A stretch of DNA of 11,786 bases from Clostridia bacterium (GCA_017464225.1 JAFUDW010000038.1:1-11786), one strand, 5' to 3'. Positions 1-7,926 are shown, numbered from the stretch's first letter. Numbers and translations: made by a program. Notes: generated by a model not told the origin, from the letters alone.

Positions 1-541
1 CGTCATTCTGTTTACCATGTACTTCAGCGCCGGTACCATCCCGCATTACCTGCTGCTCAACCGCCTGGGCATGCTGGAAACGGTGTGGGTGCTGATCATC
101 CCCAGCTGCCTGAGCGTGTACAACATGATCATCATGCGCTCCAGCTTCTACGGCGTGCCGGAATCCCTGCGGGAGGCCGCCGAGATCGACGGCGCGGGCC
201 CCATCCGCACGCTGATCAAGGTGTATCTGCCGCTGAGCAAGCCCGTACTGGCCACCCTGGCCCTGTTCTACGCCGTGGGCCGCTGGAACGGCTTCTCGGA
301 CGCCCTGCTGTACATCAAAAAGCGCGAGGATCTCTATCCCATCCAGCTGTACCTGTACAACATCCTGCAAAACACCACCAGCACAGAAGAGGCCACCCAG
401 GAGGGCTTCAGCAATCCGGGCCTGAGCGAAACGCTGAAAATGGCCACCGTGATGTTCGCCACCGTGCCCATTCTGGTGGTGTACCCCTGGCTGCAGCGGT
501 ACTTTGTAGCCGGCGTTACGATTGGTGCTGTGAAGGGATAA
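1..541 (+). CDS. Carbohydrate ABC transporter permease, C-terminal part (5' end outside window)
   Basis: Inner-membrane permease subunit of a binding-protein-dependent sugar importer of the LplC/YtcP (MalG-like) type. The open frame runs in from before the window: the first full codon is at base 2 and the stop TAA is at 539-541, giving 179 residues. Permeases of this family are about 290-300 residues, so about 115 N-terminal residues are missing. The EAA loop, which contacts the ATPase, starts at bases 173-181 and reads EAAEIDGAG, ending in the LPLSKPVL segment. Hydrophobic stretches before it and near the C-terminus (VMFATVPILVVYPWL) are membrane helices, and the end GVTIGAVKG is typical of this subfamily. 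The solute-binding protein gene follows 121 bp downstream, and two cytoplasmic glycoside hydrolases come after that. In aldouronate clusters the equivalent gene is called ytcP. The family call is secure; the substrate is inferred from the neighbours. Confidence 0.95.
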   Translation, partial: VILFTMYFSAGTIPHYLLLNRLGMLETVWVLIIPSCLSVYNMIIMRSSFYGVPESLREAAEIDGAGPIRTLIKVYLPLSKPVLATLALFYAVGRWNGFSDALLYIKKREDLYPIQLYLYNILQNTTSTEEATQEGFSNPGLSETLKMATVMFATVPILVVYPWLQRYFVAGVTIGAVKG

Positions 542-576
542 TAAGCGATGAACGTTGAAAGATAAAGAATTAAAGA

Positions 577-604
577 CTGTCCAGCGCGGACGGAATATAT
601 TTTT
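577..604 (+). terminator. Weak terminator-like hairpin between permease and binding-protein genes
   Basis: Bases 577-582 (CTGTCC) can pair with 588-593 (GGACGG), with one G-T wobble, around a 5-base loop. An AT-rich run ending in five T follows (594-604). The stem is short, so at most it would terminate partially or protect a processed 3' end. No good promoter is visible between the permease and the binding-protein gene, so I expect at least some read-through. Confidence 0.3.
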
Positions 605-618
605 CCCATCCAGAGCCC

Positions 619-637
619 TGCCGTCATGGAGACGGTA
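619..637 (+). promoter_or_regulatory. Small hairpin just upstream of the binding-protein ribosome binding site
   Basis: CCGTC at 621-625 pairs with GACGG at 631-635 around a 5-base loop. T619-A637 and a G620-T636 wobble can extend the stem to 7 bp. It lies 9 bases before the strong AAGGAGG ribosome binding site at 647-653. It could stabilise the 5' end of a processed binding-protein mRNA, a common way to make more binding protein than permease. Structure only; no function is shown. Confidence 0.3.
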
Positions 638-662
638 AGTATATACAAGGAGGATACCTAAG

Positions 663-2525
663 GTGAAGAAAAACATCCCGACCATCGTATTGGCAATCAT
701 TGCCGCCATCGCTGTGATCTTCTGCTTTGTGATCAATGGGCAGAAGGCCGATCTGAAGAAGCAGGTGGACGACCTGACTGCTAATGTGACCAAGCTGACG
801 GCTGATCTTGACGCCGCCAAGAACGAAGCCGCCGCCGCTGCGCAGGCCGCTGAGGAAGCGCTGCAGGCCGCCAAGGACGAGGCTGCCAAGGCTGCTGAGG
901 AAGCTGCCGCTGCCGCTGAGGAAGCGCTGCAGGCCGTTAAAGACGAGGCTGCCAAGGCCATCGAAGAAGCCACCAAGGCGCGCGAGTCCGCTACCACTTC
1001 CTTCAAGTTTGAAGAGCCCCATAGTATTACTGTGGAAGTCTACAACCGTTACAATGACGGCGGCTCTGACCCCACCTCCTCTCCCTTCGCCCAGTACATC
1101 ATCAACGGCATGAAGGAACGCTACAACGTGGATGTTGAGCTGGTTTCCGTGGGCCGCTGGACCGAAACTGACGATATCAACAACCTGCTGGCTGCCCAGA
1201 ACGCTCCCGACATCTGCGTGACCTACAGCTATCCCACCATCCTGAACTACGCCGATATGGACGCCATCGTTGACCTGGCTCCCTATCTGGAGCAGTACAA
1301 GGATCTGCTGCCCAACCTGTGGAGCCTCCTGGGCGAATACAACATTTATTACGACCAGGATCCCGAAACCAAGACCCTGTGGGCTGTGGAAGCGCTGCTG
1401 AGCAACAACGCCCGCATCAACACCTTCATCCGCAAGGACTGGCTGGACAAGCTGGGCATGGCCCTGCCCACCACCACCGAAGAGTTTGAAGCCTGCCTGG
1501 TGGCCTTCCGCGACAACGCCGAGCTTCTGCTGGGCGACGACGCCGCCCGTATGATCCCCTACACCACCAGCTATGACATCGGCTGGCGCAATAACAACAT
1601 GATCGTGTCCTTCGTGCCCGATGATCTGAGCGACGAAGAATACTACATCCACGGTTATGACGATCGTCAGCAGACCCTGCCCGGCGCCAAGGAAGGCGTG
1701 CGCCTGCTGAACAAGTGGTACAACGACGGTCTGGTCTGGAAAGACTTTGCCCTGTACGGCAGCGGCGACACCACCGAGGACGACAACCTGAAGGCCGGCT
1801 TCGTGGGCGCTTTCATGCACAACTATGACTATCCCTTCCGCAACGGTGAAGACTCCATCGACGCCAACCTGAAGCGCAATGTGGGCCCCGACGCCGCGTT
1901 CGTGGCTGTGGATTGCTTCCAGAATGACGCCGGCGTGTACCGCAAGTTCCTGAGCGACTCTGTGGACCGCAAGGTGTTCTTCCCCGCCACCAACGATGAA
2001 GTGCTGGCCTCCCTGCTGTACTTGGACTTCATCTCTGACCCCGAAGTGATTCTGTACCTGCAGACCGGCGAAGAGGGCGTCAACCATGAACGCCTGGAGA
2101 ACGGCGCTTACAAGCTGCTGGCCGCCACCGGCGATTACATCATGAACAGCCCCAAGAACATTGACCACACCATCACCGTCAACGGCGAGCAGATGGGCGA
2201 ATACACCGACATCAGCTTCGCCCTGACCTATGCCGAGGTTGATCCCGAGCTGGTTGCCAACGCCAAGGAAATCGCCATGAACGGCGGCCGCGTGCCCGCG
2301 CACTACAGCCTGCCCGCTATCGAAGCCGAGGTTGGCATCGGCACCACCCTGACCACCGAGCGCGATACATTCCTGAACCAGGCTGTCACCGCTTCCGTGG
2401 AAGACTTTGACAAGGTGTACGATGAGGGCCTGGCCAACTACATGAGCATCGGCGGTCAGGAAATCATGAACGAGCGCGCCGAGAAGCTTGAAGCCGCCAC
2501 CGGTTATGTGCATCAGGCCGATTGA
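663..2525 (+). CDS. Extracellular solute-binding protein with N-terminal membrane anchor and coiled-coil stalk (LplA/YtcQ-like)
   Basis: Substrate-capturing component of the sugar ABC importer, 620 residues. The start is GTG at 663, 9 bases after AAGGAGG (647-653). Residues 5-24 form one hydrophobic helix followed by charged residues. Cys21 is preceded by VIF, which does not fit a lipobox (Gly, Ala or Ser needed at -1), so the protein is probably held by an uncleaved helix rather than by lipid. Residues about 27-110 form a long Ala/Glu/Lys coiled coil, including a tandem 22-residue repeat (62-83 and 84-105). The binding domain runs from about residue 112 to 620 (ITVEVYNRYNDGG, then NAPDICVTY and a Trp/Tyr-rich body), as in family 1 binding proteins of the LplA/YtcQ group, which are usually 500-560 residues and lipid-anchored. 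Lysine is mostly AAG and the codon choice is cleaner than in the hydrolase genes, consistent with high expression. Aldouronate specificity is inferred from the nearby GH67 gene. Confidence 0.9.
   Translation: MKKNIPTIVLAIIAAIAVIFCFVINGQKADLKKQVDDLTANVTKLTADLDAAKNEAAAAAQAAEEALQAAKDEAAKAAEEAAAAAEEALQAVKDEAAKAIEEATKARESATTSFKFEEPHSITVEVYNRYNDGGSDPTSSPFAQYIINGMKERYNVDVELVSVGRWTETDDINNLLAAQNAPDICVTYSYPTILNYADMDAIVDLAPYLEQYKDLLPNLWSLLGEYNIYYDQDPETKTLWAVEALLSNNARINTFIRKDWLDKLGMALPTTTEEFEACLVAFRDNAELLLGDDAARMIPYTTSYDIGWRNNNMIVSFVPDDLSDEEYYIHGYDDRQQTLPGAKEGVRLLNKWYNDGLVWKDFALYGSGDTTEDDNLKAGFVGAFMHNYDYPFRNGEDSIDANLKRNVGPDAAFVAVDCFQNDAGVYRKFLSDSVDRKVFFPATNDEVLASLLYLDFISDPEVILYLQTGEEGVNHERLENGAYKLLAATGDYIMNSPKNIDHTITVNGEQMGEYTDISFALTYAEVDPELVANAKEIAMNGGRVPAHYSLPAIEAEVGIGTTLTTERDTFLNQAVTASVEDFDKVYDEGLANYMSIGGQEIMNERAEKLEAATGYVHQAD
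846..977 (+). repeat. Tandem 66-bp repeat coding for two 22-residue coiled-coil units
   Basis: Two adjacent copies (846-911 and 912-977) inside the binding-protein gene code for residues 62-83 and 84-105, each starting AAEEALQA. The first 24 bases are identical and 45 of the first 48 match; the ends differ more. A 22-residue unit equals two 11-residue (hendecad) periods, which fits a straight or slightly right-handed coiled coil. The high DNA identity suggests a fairly recent in-frame duplication that lengthened the stalk. Confidence 0.85.
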
Positions 2526-2550
2526 CAAAAGCTTGAAAAAGGGATATAGT
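2522..2550 (+). promoter_or_regulatory. Near-consensus sigma-A promoter over the binding-protein stop codon
   Basis: The -35 box TTGACA (2522-2527) is a perfect match and contains the stop codon TGA (2523-2525) of the binding-protein gene. After a 17-base spacer comes the -10 box TATAGT (2545-2550), 5 of 6 to consensus. Transcription would start near 2556, about 88 bases before the GH2 start codon. An intrinsic terminator (2575-2612) lies in that leader, so unregulated transcripts would stop after about 55 bases. Confidence 0.7.
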
Positions 2551-2574
2551 TCCTGACCGGGACTTGTTTCCCAC

Positions 2575-2612
2575 AGGGGGAAGCGTTGCACCCAGCGCTT
2601 CCCCCTCTTTTT
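2575..2612 (+). terminator. Rho-independent terminator in the GH2 leader
   Basis: GGGGGAAGCG (2576-2585) pairs perfectly with CGCTTCCCCC (2596-2605) around a 10-base loop. A2575-T2606 can add one pair, and the run TCTTTTT follows. It ends transcripts from the transporter genes and also blocks those starting at the promoter at 2522-2550. A competing hairpin is possible: 2566-2572 (GTTTCCC) with 2578-2584 (GGGAAGC), 7 bp with one wobble. It uses the same bases as the terminator's left arm, so the two structures exclude each other. Confidence 0.85.
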
Positions 2613-2643
2613 GCAAAGCAACTATTCTGCGGAGGAGATGCCC

Positions 2644-5600
2644 ATGCGCACGCTGTGGAACGATGGCTGGCAGTTTGCCAAATTACCTTTCGGGAGCGAT
2701 TACGCCGCTTTCCGGGCGTCAGAAAAGACGCCCGTGATCCTGCCCCACGACTTTCTGATTGAAGACGCCGAAGACCTGTATGAAACCTGCGACGGCTGGT
2801 ACGCAAAACGGCTGGACTGGCGGGATGAATACGCCGGAAAGCGCGTTTTTCTGGATTTTGACGGCGTTTATATGGATGCCGATCTCCTGCTCAACGGCCA
2901 GGCGGTAATGACCCATCGTTACGGCTATACCGCCTTTCGCGTCGATCTGACGGACCGCCTGCAGCAGGGCGAAAACGAGATCGCCGTCCATATCCGCCAC
3001 CAGAGCCCCAACAGCCGCTGGTATTCCGGCGCGGGTATCTATCGGGATGTCAATCTGGAGGTGCTGCCCGCCCATCATATGCTGCCGGACGGTTTTCAGG
3101 TCAATACTGCCCGGGAGGGCGATCTCTGGCGGCTGGATTTTTCCGTGGAGCTGTCGGGCGAAGGGCCTCTGCCCCAGTATCAGCTCACCGATACCCTGGG
3201 CGCGCCGCTGGCCAAGGGACAGATGATCCGGAACAGCCAAACGCTGCTGCTGAGCGATGTGGAGCCCTGGTCACCGGATTTTCCCCGGCTCTATCGCCTG
3301 CGTTTCATCTTGGGCGAACAAAGGGAAACGGTCAGCGTGGGCTTCCGCGAAACCCGTTTTACTCCTGACCGCGGCTTTTTTCTGAACGGCGAGCCCCTCA
3401 AAATTCACGGCGTTTGCCTGCATCACGATCTGGGCGCGCTGGGCTCGGCCTTTTATGCCGATGCGGCAGAGCGCCAGCTCCGGCTCATGAAAAACATGGG
3501 CGTCAACGCCGTGCGCACGTCCCACAACCCGCCCGCCCGGCAATACCTGGATCTCTGCGACCGGCTGGGTCTGATGGTGATGGATGAGCTCTACGATATG
3601 TGGGAGCTGCCCAAAACACCCTATGACAACGCTCGGTTCTTTCCCCAGACCTATCCCCAGGATGTGGCCGCCTGGATCCGCCGGGATCGCTGCCATCCCT
3701 CGGTGATCCTATGGTCGATCGGCAATGAGATCTATGATATGCACGCATCGGAGCGCGGGCAGTATTGGACAAAAGCGCTGGCGGACGAGGTAAAAAAGCA
3801 CGATGACCGCCATGCTCCGGTCACCTTCGGCAGCAACTATATGCCCTGGCAGGGCGCGCAGAAATGCGCCGATATCGTCAAGCTCCCCGGCTACAATTAC
3901 GCCGAAAAATATTACGCCTCTCATCACGCCCAACATCCCGACTGGGTGATCTTCGGCAGTGAAACCAGTTCCATCGTCAGCAGCCGCGGCGTCTATCATT
4001 TTCCCTTTGGGGAGCAGGTCATGAACGATGAAGACCTGCAGTGCTCAGCGCTGATGAACAGCAACACCAGCTGGGGCGCGCAGGACGTTCGCGTCCTGCT
4101 GGCGGAGGATCTGCGCACGCCCTATTCCCTGGGGCAGTTCGTCTGGTCCGGCATTGATTATATCGGCGAGCCCACGCCCTACCATACCCGCAGCAGCTAT
4201 TTCGGTCAGGCGGATACCGCCTGTTTCCCCAAGGACAGCTATTATTTTTATCAGTCCATGTGGACGGATACGCCCATGGTGCATATCGGTGTCAGCTGGG
4301 ATTGGAACGCCGGGCAAATGATCGATGTGCCCGTCATGACCAATTGCGCCTCGGCGGAGCTGCTGCTGAACGGCGTTTCCCTGGGCACGCGGCAGGTCGA
4401 TCGGCTGGACGTCCGCAACTGCCTGCCGCTGTGGCGCGTCCCCTTTGCCAAGGGTATCCTGGAAGCCAAGGCTTATGATAAAGACGGAAATCTGCTGTGT
4501 CAGGCCCGCCGGGTGACGCCTGGAGAAAGCAAACGCCTGGTTTTGCAGGCTGACCGCGCCAGCCTGCGGGGCGGCGGCGGAGAGATCGCCTTCATTGAGG
4601 TTTCCGCCGTGGACGACAAAGGAAATCCGATGGAAAACGCCTGTGACCGGGTGGATGTGAAGGTAACGGGCTGCGGCGCGCTGCTGGGCCTGGATAACGG
4701 CGACAGCGCCGATCAGGACGGATACAAGGTCACCAGCCGCCGCCTGTTTTCGGGAAAGCTGCTCATCATGGTGGGCGGCCAGCCCGGCCCCGGCAGCATC
4801 ACGGTGGAGGCCGACGCTCCAGGCCTGCGCGGAGCCAGCCTGACCATCCCGGTTTCCAAGGGCGGGGACAGGCAATTCCCCTCGCTGTGCCGGGATAACG
4901 CGCGGCAGGAGGATATCATGATCCGCCGCATCGATCTGTGTCCCCTGGGCGCGCCCTTGCTGACGCCGGAAAATGACAGCGTATCCTTCCTGCTGTGCGC
5001 CTTGCCCGCCCTGGCGCCCGAGCAGGAGCTGACCTGCCGGGTGACCAACGCCCAGGGCGTCGATATGCCCTGCGCCCGGGTATCCCGGGATGGCAACACA
5101 GTCACCGTAACTGCCCGGGGAGATGGCCGCGTATATCTGCGCGTCACCGCCAACAACGGCTATCCCCATGCCCGGGTGATCTCCGTGCGGGAGATCAGGG
5201 CTTCGGGCTTCGGCAAGATCGGCCTGGATCCCTATGATTTTATTTCGGCTTCCCTCAGCGATGTCCGCCTGGGCGATATCGGCCCGGGCAACGAACAGGG
5301 CATCTCCTTTGCCAGGGACGGCGAAAGCGCGGTGGGCTTTACCAACGTGGATTTCGGTCCCGTGGGCTCGGACGCGCTGACGCTGCCCATCTTCGCGCTG
5401 GACGGAGGCCGCTATGATATCGGCCTGTGGGACGGCGTTCCCGGCCAGGACGGCGTCAAAATTTGCGATCTCGCCTATCAGAAGCCCAGCCGCTGGAATA
5501 TTTACCAGTCCGAAACTTACCGCCTGCCCAAGCCGCTCACCGGCGTGCATACGCTTTGCTTCTCGCTGGACAGAAAGATCCATCTGAAGGGCTTCTCCTT

Positions 5601-5994
5601 TGAAAAGCAGCGCCGCGCCGCGCGGTATAACCGCGCCTCCGAAGCCGACCGGGTATACGGCGATACCTATACGCTCCGAGACAACGCCGTGCTGGGCATC
5701 GGCAATAACGTCACGCTGACCTTCGATCACATGGAATTCGACGCGGCTGGCCCGGCGGAGCTGACGGTCACAGGCGCCACGCCGCTGCCCGAAAACGCCA
5801 TCCGCGTGCAGTTCACCGCCCGGGACGGCGAGCAGCAGACCACGCTGTGCATGTTTAGCCAAAGCGAAAGCCCCTGCGAACAGCGCTTCACCGTGCAGGC
5901 GCCCGCGGGCCCCTGTTCCCTGTCCTTCGTATTCCTGCCCGGCAGCCATTTTGACTTTTACGGCTTCCGCTTCGCGGAAAGCGAATCGCGCTGA
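2644..5994 (+). CDS. Glycoside hydrolase family 2 enzyme, beta-galactosidase-like, with DUF4982-type and C-terminal beta-domains
   Basis: Retaining exo-glycosidase of 1116 residues. ATG at 2644 is preferred, 6 bases after GGAGGAG (2631-2637); an ATG at 2638 and a TTG at 2611 (inside the terminator T-run) are less likely. Order of domains: GH2 sugar-binding jelly roll (about 1-155), Ig-like domain (about 160-245), TIM barrel (about 245-540), a DUF4982-like domain (about 544-617), a Big-type Ig domain (about 630-735), a CBM6-like beta-sandwich (about 853-987), and a last beta-rich segment to 1116. The acid/base is E362 in WSIGNE and the nucleophile is E440 in IFGSETSS; the spacing of 78 is close to 76 in LacZ (E461/E537). 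There is no signal peptide, so it should act in the cytoplasm on imported oligosaccharides. aguA starts 44 bp downstream. This GH2 subgroup is usually annotated beta-galactosidase, but the true substrate is unknown. A galactosyl or arabinosyl decoration of xylan is possible. Confidence 0.92.
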   Translation: MRTLWNDGWQFAKLPFGSDYAAFRASEKTPVILPHDFLIEDAEDLYETCDGWYAKRLDWRDEYAGKRVFLDFDGVYMDADLLLNGQAVMTHRYGYTAFRVDLTDRLQQGENEIAVHIRHQSPNSRWYSGAGIYRDVNLEVLPAHHMLPDGFQVNTAREGDLWRLDFSVELSGEGPLPQYQLTDTLGAPLAKGQMIRNSQTLLLSDVEPWSPDFPRLYRLRFILGEQRETVSVGFRETRFTPDRGFFLNGEPLKIHGVCLHHDLGALGSAFYADAAERQLRLMKNMGVNAVRTSHNPPARQYLDLCDRLGLMVMDELYDMWELPKTPYDNARFFPQTYPQDVAAWIRRDRCHPSVILWSIGNEIYDMHASERGQYWTKALADEVKKHDDRHAPVTFGSNYMPWQGAQKCADIVKLPGYNYAEKYYASHHAQHPDWVIFGSETSSIVSSRGVYHFPFGEQVMNDEDLQCSALMNSNTSWGAQDVRVLLAEDLRTPYSLGQFVWSGIDYIGEPTPYHTRSSYFGQADTACFPKDSYYFYQSMWTDTPMVHIGVSWDWNAGQMIDVPVMTNCASAELLLNGVSLGTRQVDRLDVRNCLPLWRVPFAKGILEAKAYDKDGNLLCQARRVTPGESKRLVLQADRASLRGGGGEIAFIEVSAVDDKGNPMENACDRVDVKVTGCGALLGLDNGDSADQDGYKVTSRRLFSGKLLIMVGGQPGPGSITVEADAPGLRGASLTIPVSKGGDRQFPSLCRDNARQEDIMIRRIDLCPLGAPLLTPENDSVSFLLCALPALAPEQELTCRVTNAQGVDMPCARVSRDGNTVTVTARGDGRVYLRVTANNGYPHARVISVREIRASGFGKIGLDPYDFISASLSDVRLGDIGPGNEQGISFARDGESAVGFTNVDFGPVGSDALTLPIFALDGGRYDIGLWDGVPGQDGVKICDLAYQKPSRWNIYQSETYRLPKPLTGVHTLCFSLDRKIHLKGFSFEKQRRAARYNRASEADRVYGDTYTLRDNAVLGIGNNVTLTFDHMEFDAAGPAELTVTGATPLPENAIRVQFTARDGEQQTTLCMFSQSESPCEQRFTVQAPAGPCSLSFVFLPGSHFDFYGFRFAESESR

Positions 5995-6038
5995 GATCCG
6001 GGCCGGAACCTTATTATCAAGTAAAATCGAGGTGCGCT

Positions 6039-7856
6039 ATGAGATACGCATGGCTGCGGGAGCAGCGCGCTCCCATTCCAGAAGCGCTGAAAACTCCCTT
6101 GGAAACGGCGGCATATGAAGCCCGGCAGATCGCGGATAACGTGCGCTTTGCGTTCAAGCCCGGCATGGGCGAAGGCTACGCGCTTGAACAAACCGGCAAT
6201 GGATACTGCGTTACAGGCGGCGAAACCGGCGTGCTCTACGGCGCGCATGCCTTGGCGCGTGCGCTGCTGCTGAAGGAGCGGCTGCCGCAGGGCGTTTGTC
6301 AGCCCCATTACGCTCTGCGCATGGTGGATTGCTGGGACAACATGGATGGCACCGTCGAGCGCGGCTATGCCGGGCGGTCGCTGTGGTTTGAGGACGATGC
6401 GTTTTCCTACGATCCCGCCCGCATCCGGCAGCTTGGCCGCATGCTGGCCAGCGTGGGGATCAATACGCTGTGCATCAACAATGTGAACGTGCATGCGCCC
6501 GCGCAGCAGCTCATCGGCGATCTTCTGCCCGATCTGGCCGCTTTTGCCGATCTGCTGCGCCCCTTCGGCGTTCGCCTGATGGTGAGCGTGGACTTTTCCA
6601 TGCCCATGCTCTGCGGTCTGGATACCGCCGATCCCCTGGACAGCCGGGTACAGGCCTGGTGGAGCGATCGGGCGAAGGCCGTATACGCCGCCGTGCCCGA
6701 CCTCAGAGGCTTCCTTGTGAAAGCTGACAGCGAACACCGCCCCGGCCCCAACGCCTATGGCCGCAATCACGCCCAGGGCGCCAATATGCTGGCCCGGGCG
6801 CTCAAGCCCTTCGGCGGCGTGCTGATTTGGCGCGCCTTTGTGTATAACTGTCTCCAGGACTGGCGCGACCGCTCTGTGGATCGTCCCTGCGCCGCCTGCG
6901 ATACCTATCTGCCTTTGGACGGCAAATTTGATGACAACGTCATTCTGCAGGTCAAAAACGGTCCCTATGATTTCCAGGTACGCGAGCCGGTATCCCCGCT
7001 CCTGCTGCGCATCCGCAGCACTGCTATGGCGCTGGAATACCAGCTGGCCCAGGAATACACCGGCCACCAGATCGATCTGTATGCCATGCCGCCGCTTTGG
7101 CGGGAGGTGGCCGATACCGTAGGCGCGGATGCCGTGCAGGCGCTGGCCTGCGTGAGCAATTTGGGCCGGGACGAAAACTGGTTTGGCCATCCCTTTGCGG
7201 CACTCAATCTGTTCGCCTTTGGCCTGTTCGCCTGGGATCCGTCCGGCGATCCCCGCGCGCTCATTGAAAAATGGGCCCGCCTCACCTACGCCCTGCCCGA
7301 GGATCAGTTGCTAACGCTGACCGATCTGCTTTTCTCCAGCCGCTCGGTCTATGAGCAATACACCGCGCCCCTGGGGCTGTGCTGGATGGTGCAGCCCGGC
7401 AAGCATTACGGTCCCAACCCTTACGGTTATGAGTTCGATAGCTGGGGCACCTACAACCGCGCTGACCGCAATGCCGTGGGCATTGACCGCACAGCGGCGG
7501 GCACTGGCTATGTCTGCCAGTATCCCGAGGCGCTCAAAAACCTGTACAGCGATCCCAAACAATGTCCCGAAAACCTGCTGCTGTTCTTCCACCGGCTGCC
7601 CTATGATCACGTTATGGCCGATGGCCGCACGCTGATCCAGCGCATCTATGACGATCATTTTATGGGCTGCGCCCGGGCCGAGGCCATGGCCGATCGCCTG
7701 CAAACGCTGTCCCTGCCGGAGCCTGACCGAAGCGAAGCGCTCCGCCGCATGGAGCTGCAGGTGGAAAACGCGCGGAACTGGCGCGATGTGATCAATACTT
7801 TTTTCCGCCGTTTCAGTGGAGTGGACGACGCGCAGGGCCGCAGGATATACGATTGA
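6039..7856 (+). CDS. aguA: GH67 alpha-glucuronidase
   Basis: Removes alpha-1,2-linked (4-O-methyl)glucuronic acid from the non-reducing end of xylo-oligosaccharides. It has 605 residues and starts at ATG 6039 after GAGGTG (6029-6034). Family signatures are clear: WDNMDGTVERGYAGRS from W99, ASVGINTLCINNVNVH, FLVKADSEHRPGP with E232, GGVLIWRAFVYNCLQDWRDR, LDGKFDDN, and QVKNGPYDFQVREP. D288 and E316 are 28 residues apart, matching the catalytic pair known in characterised GH67 enzymes (D365/E393 and D364/E392). I do not assign the general acid by position. The helical C-terminal part ends in WRDVINTFFRRFSGVDD, as is usual. GH67 enzymes are mostly about 680-730 residues. This one is short because the N-terminal GH67N domain is compressed to about 98 residues, though it still keeps the GVLYGAHALAR motif. 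It has no signal peptide, so it is cytoplasmic. It is co-transcribed with the GH2 gene; I see no clear terminator after it. Confidence 0.94.
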   Translation: MRYAWLREQRAPIPEALKTPLETAAYEARQIADNVRFAFKPGMGEGYALEQTGNGYCVTGGETGVLYGAHALARALLLKERLPQGVCQPHYALRMVDCWDNMDGTVERGYAGRSLWFEDDAFSYDPARIRQLGRMLASVGINTLCINNVNVHAPAQQLIGDLLPDLAAFADLLRPFGVRLMVSVDFSMPMLCGLDTADPLDSRVQAWWSDRAKAVYAAVPDLRGFLVKADSEHRPGPNAYGRNHAQGANMLARALKPFGGVLIWRAFVYNCLQDWRDRSVDRPCAACDTYLPLDGKFDDNVILQVKNGPYDFQVREPVSPLLLRIRSTAMALEYQLAQEYTGHQIDLYAMPPLWREVADTVGADAVQALACVSNLGRDENWFGHPFAALNLFAFGLFAWDPSGDPRALIEKWARLTYALPEDQLLTLTDLLFSSRSVYEQYTAPLGLCWMVQPGKHYGPNPYGYEFDSWGTYNRADRNAVGIDRTAAGTGYVCQYPEALKNLYSDPKQCPENLLLFFHRLPYDHVMADGRTLIQRIYDDHFMGCARAEAMADRLQTLSLPEPDRSEALRRMELQVENARNWRDVINTFFRRFSGVDDAQGRRIYD

Positions 7857-7926
7857 TCATGCTTTTCGATCGGCCCGGATGAAATCGCGCCTCTCTCCCA
7901 AGTGCATTGGAAAAACAGCCTGATCA

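Noticed and set aside
555..601. Promoter in front of the binding-protein gene (TTGAAA at 555, TATATT at 596)
   Set aside because: No -10 lies at 16-18 bases from TTGAAA, and TATATT has no -35 at the right distance.
663..740. Lipoprotein signal peptide on the binding protein
   Set aside because: The residue before Cys21 is Phe (VIFC); lipoprotein signal peptidase needs a small residue there.
624..2621. 665-codon minus-strand frame opposite the binding-protein gene
   Set aside because: Its composition (Gly/Val/His/Gln-rich, no domain) is that of the reverse complement of a GC-biased gene, and it runs through the terminator. The + strand gene has a strong ribosome binding site and family features.
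2611..2643. Earlier start codon TTG 2611 (and ATG 2638) for the GH2 gene
   Set aside because: TTG 2611 is in the terminator T-run with no ribosome binding site; ATG 2638 abuts GGAGGAG with no spacing. ATG 2644 has a 6-base spacing.
4045..5949. 634-codon minus-strand frame opposite the GH2 gene
   Set aside because: Low-complexity shadow without a ribosome binding site or recognisable domain; the GH2 gene with intact catalytic motifs explains the region.
5958..7190. 410-codon minus-strand frame opposite aguA
   Set aside because: Shadow frame; no family features, while GH67 motifs cover the + strand throughout.
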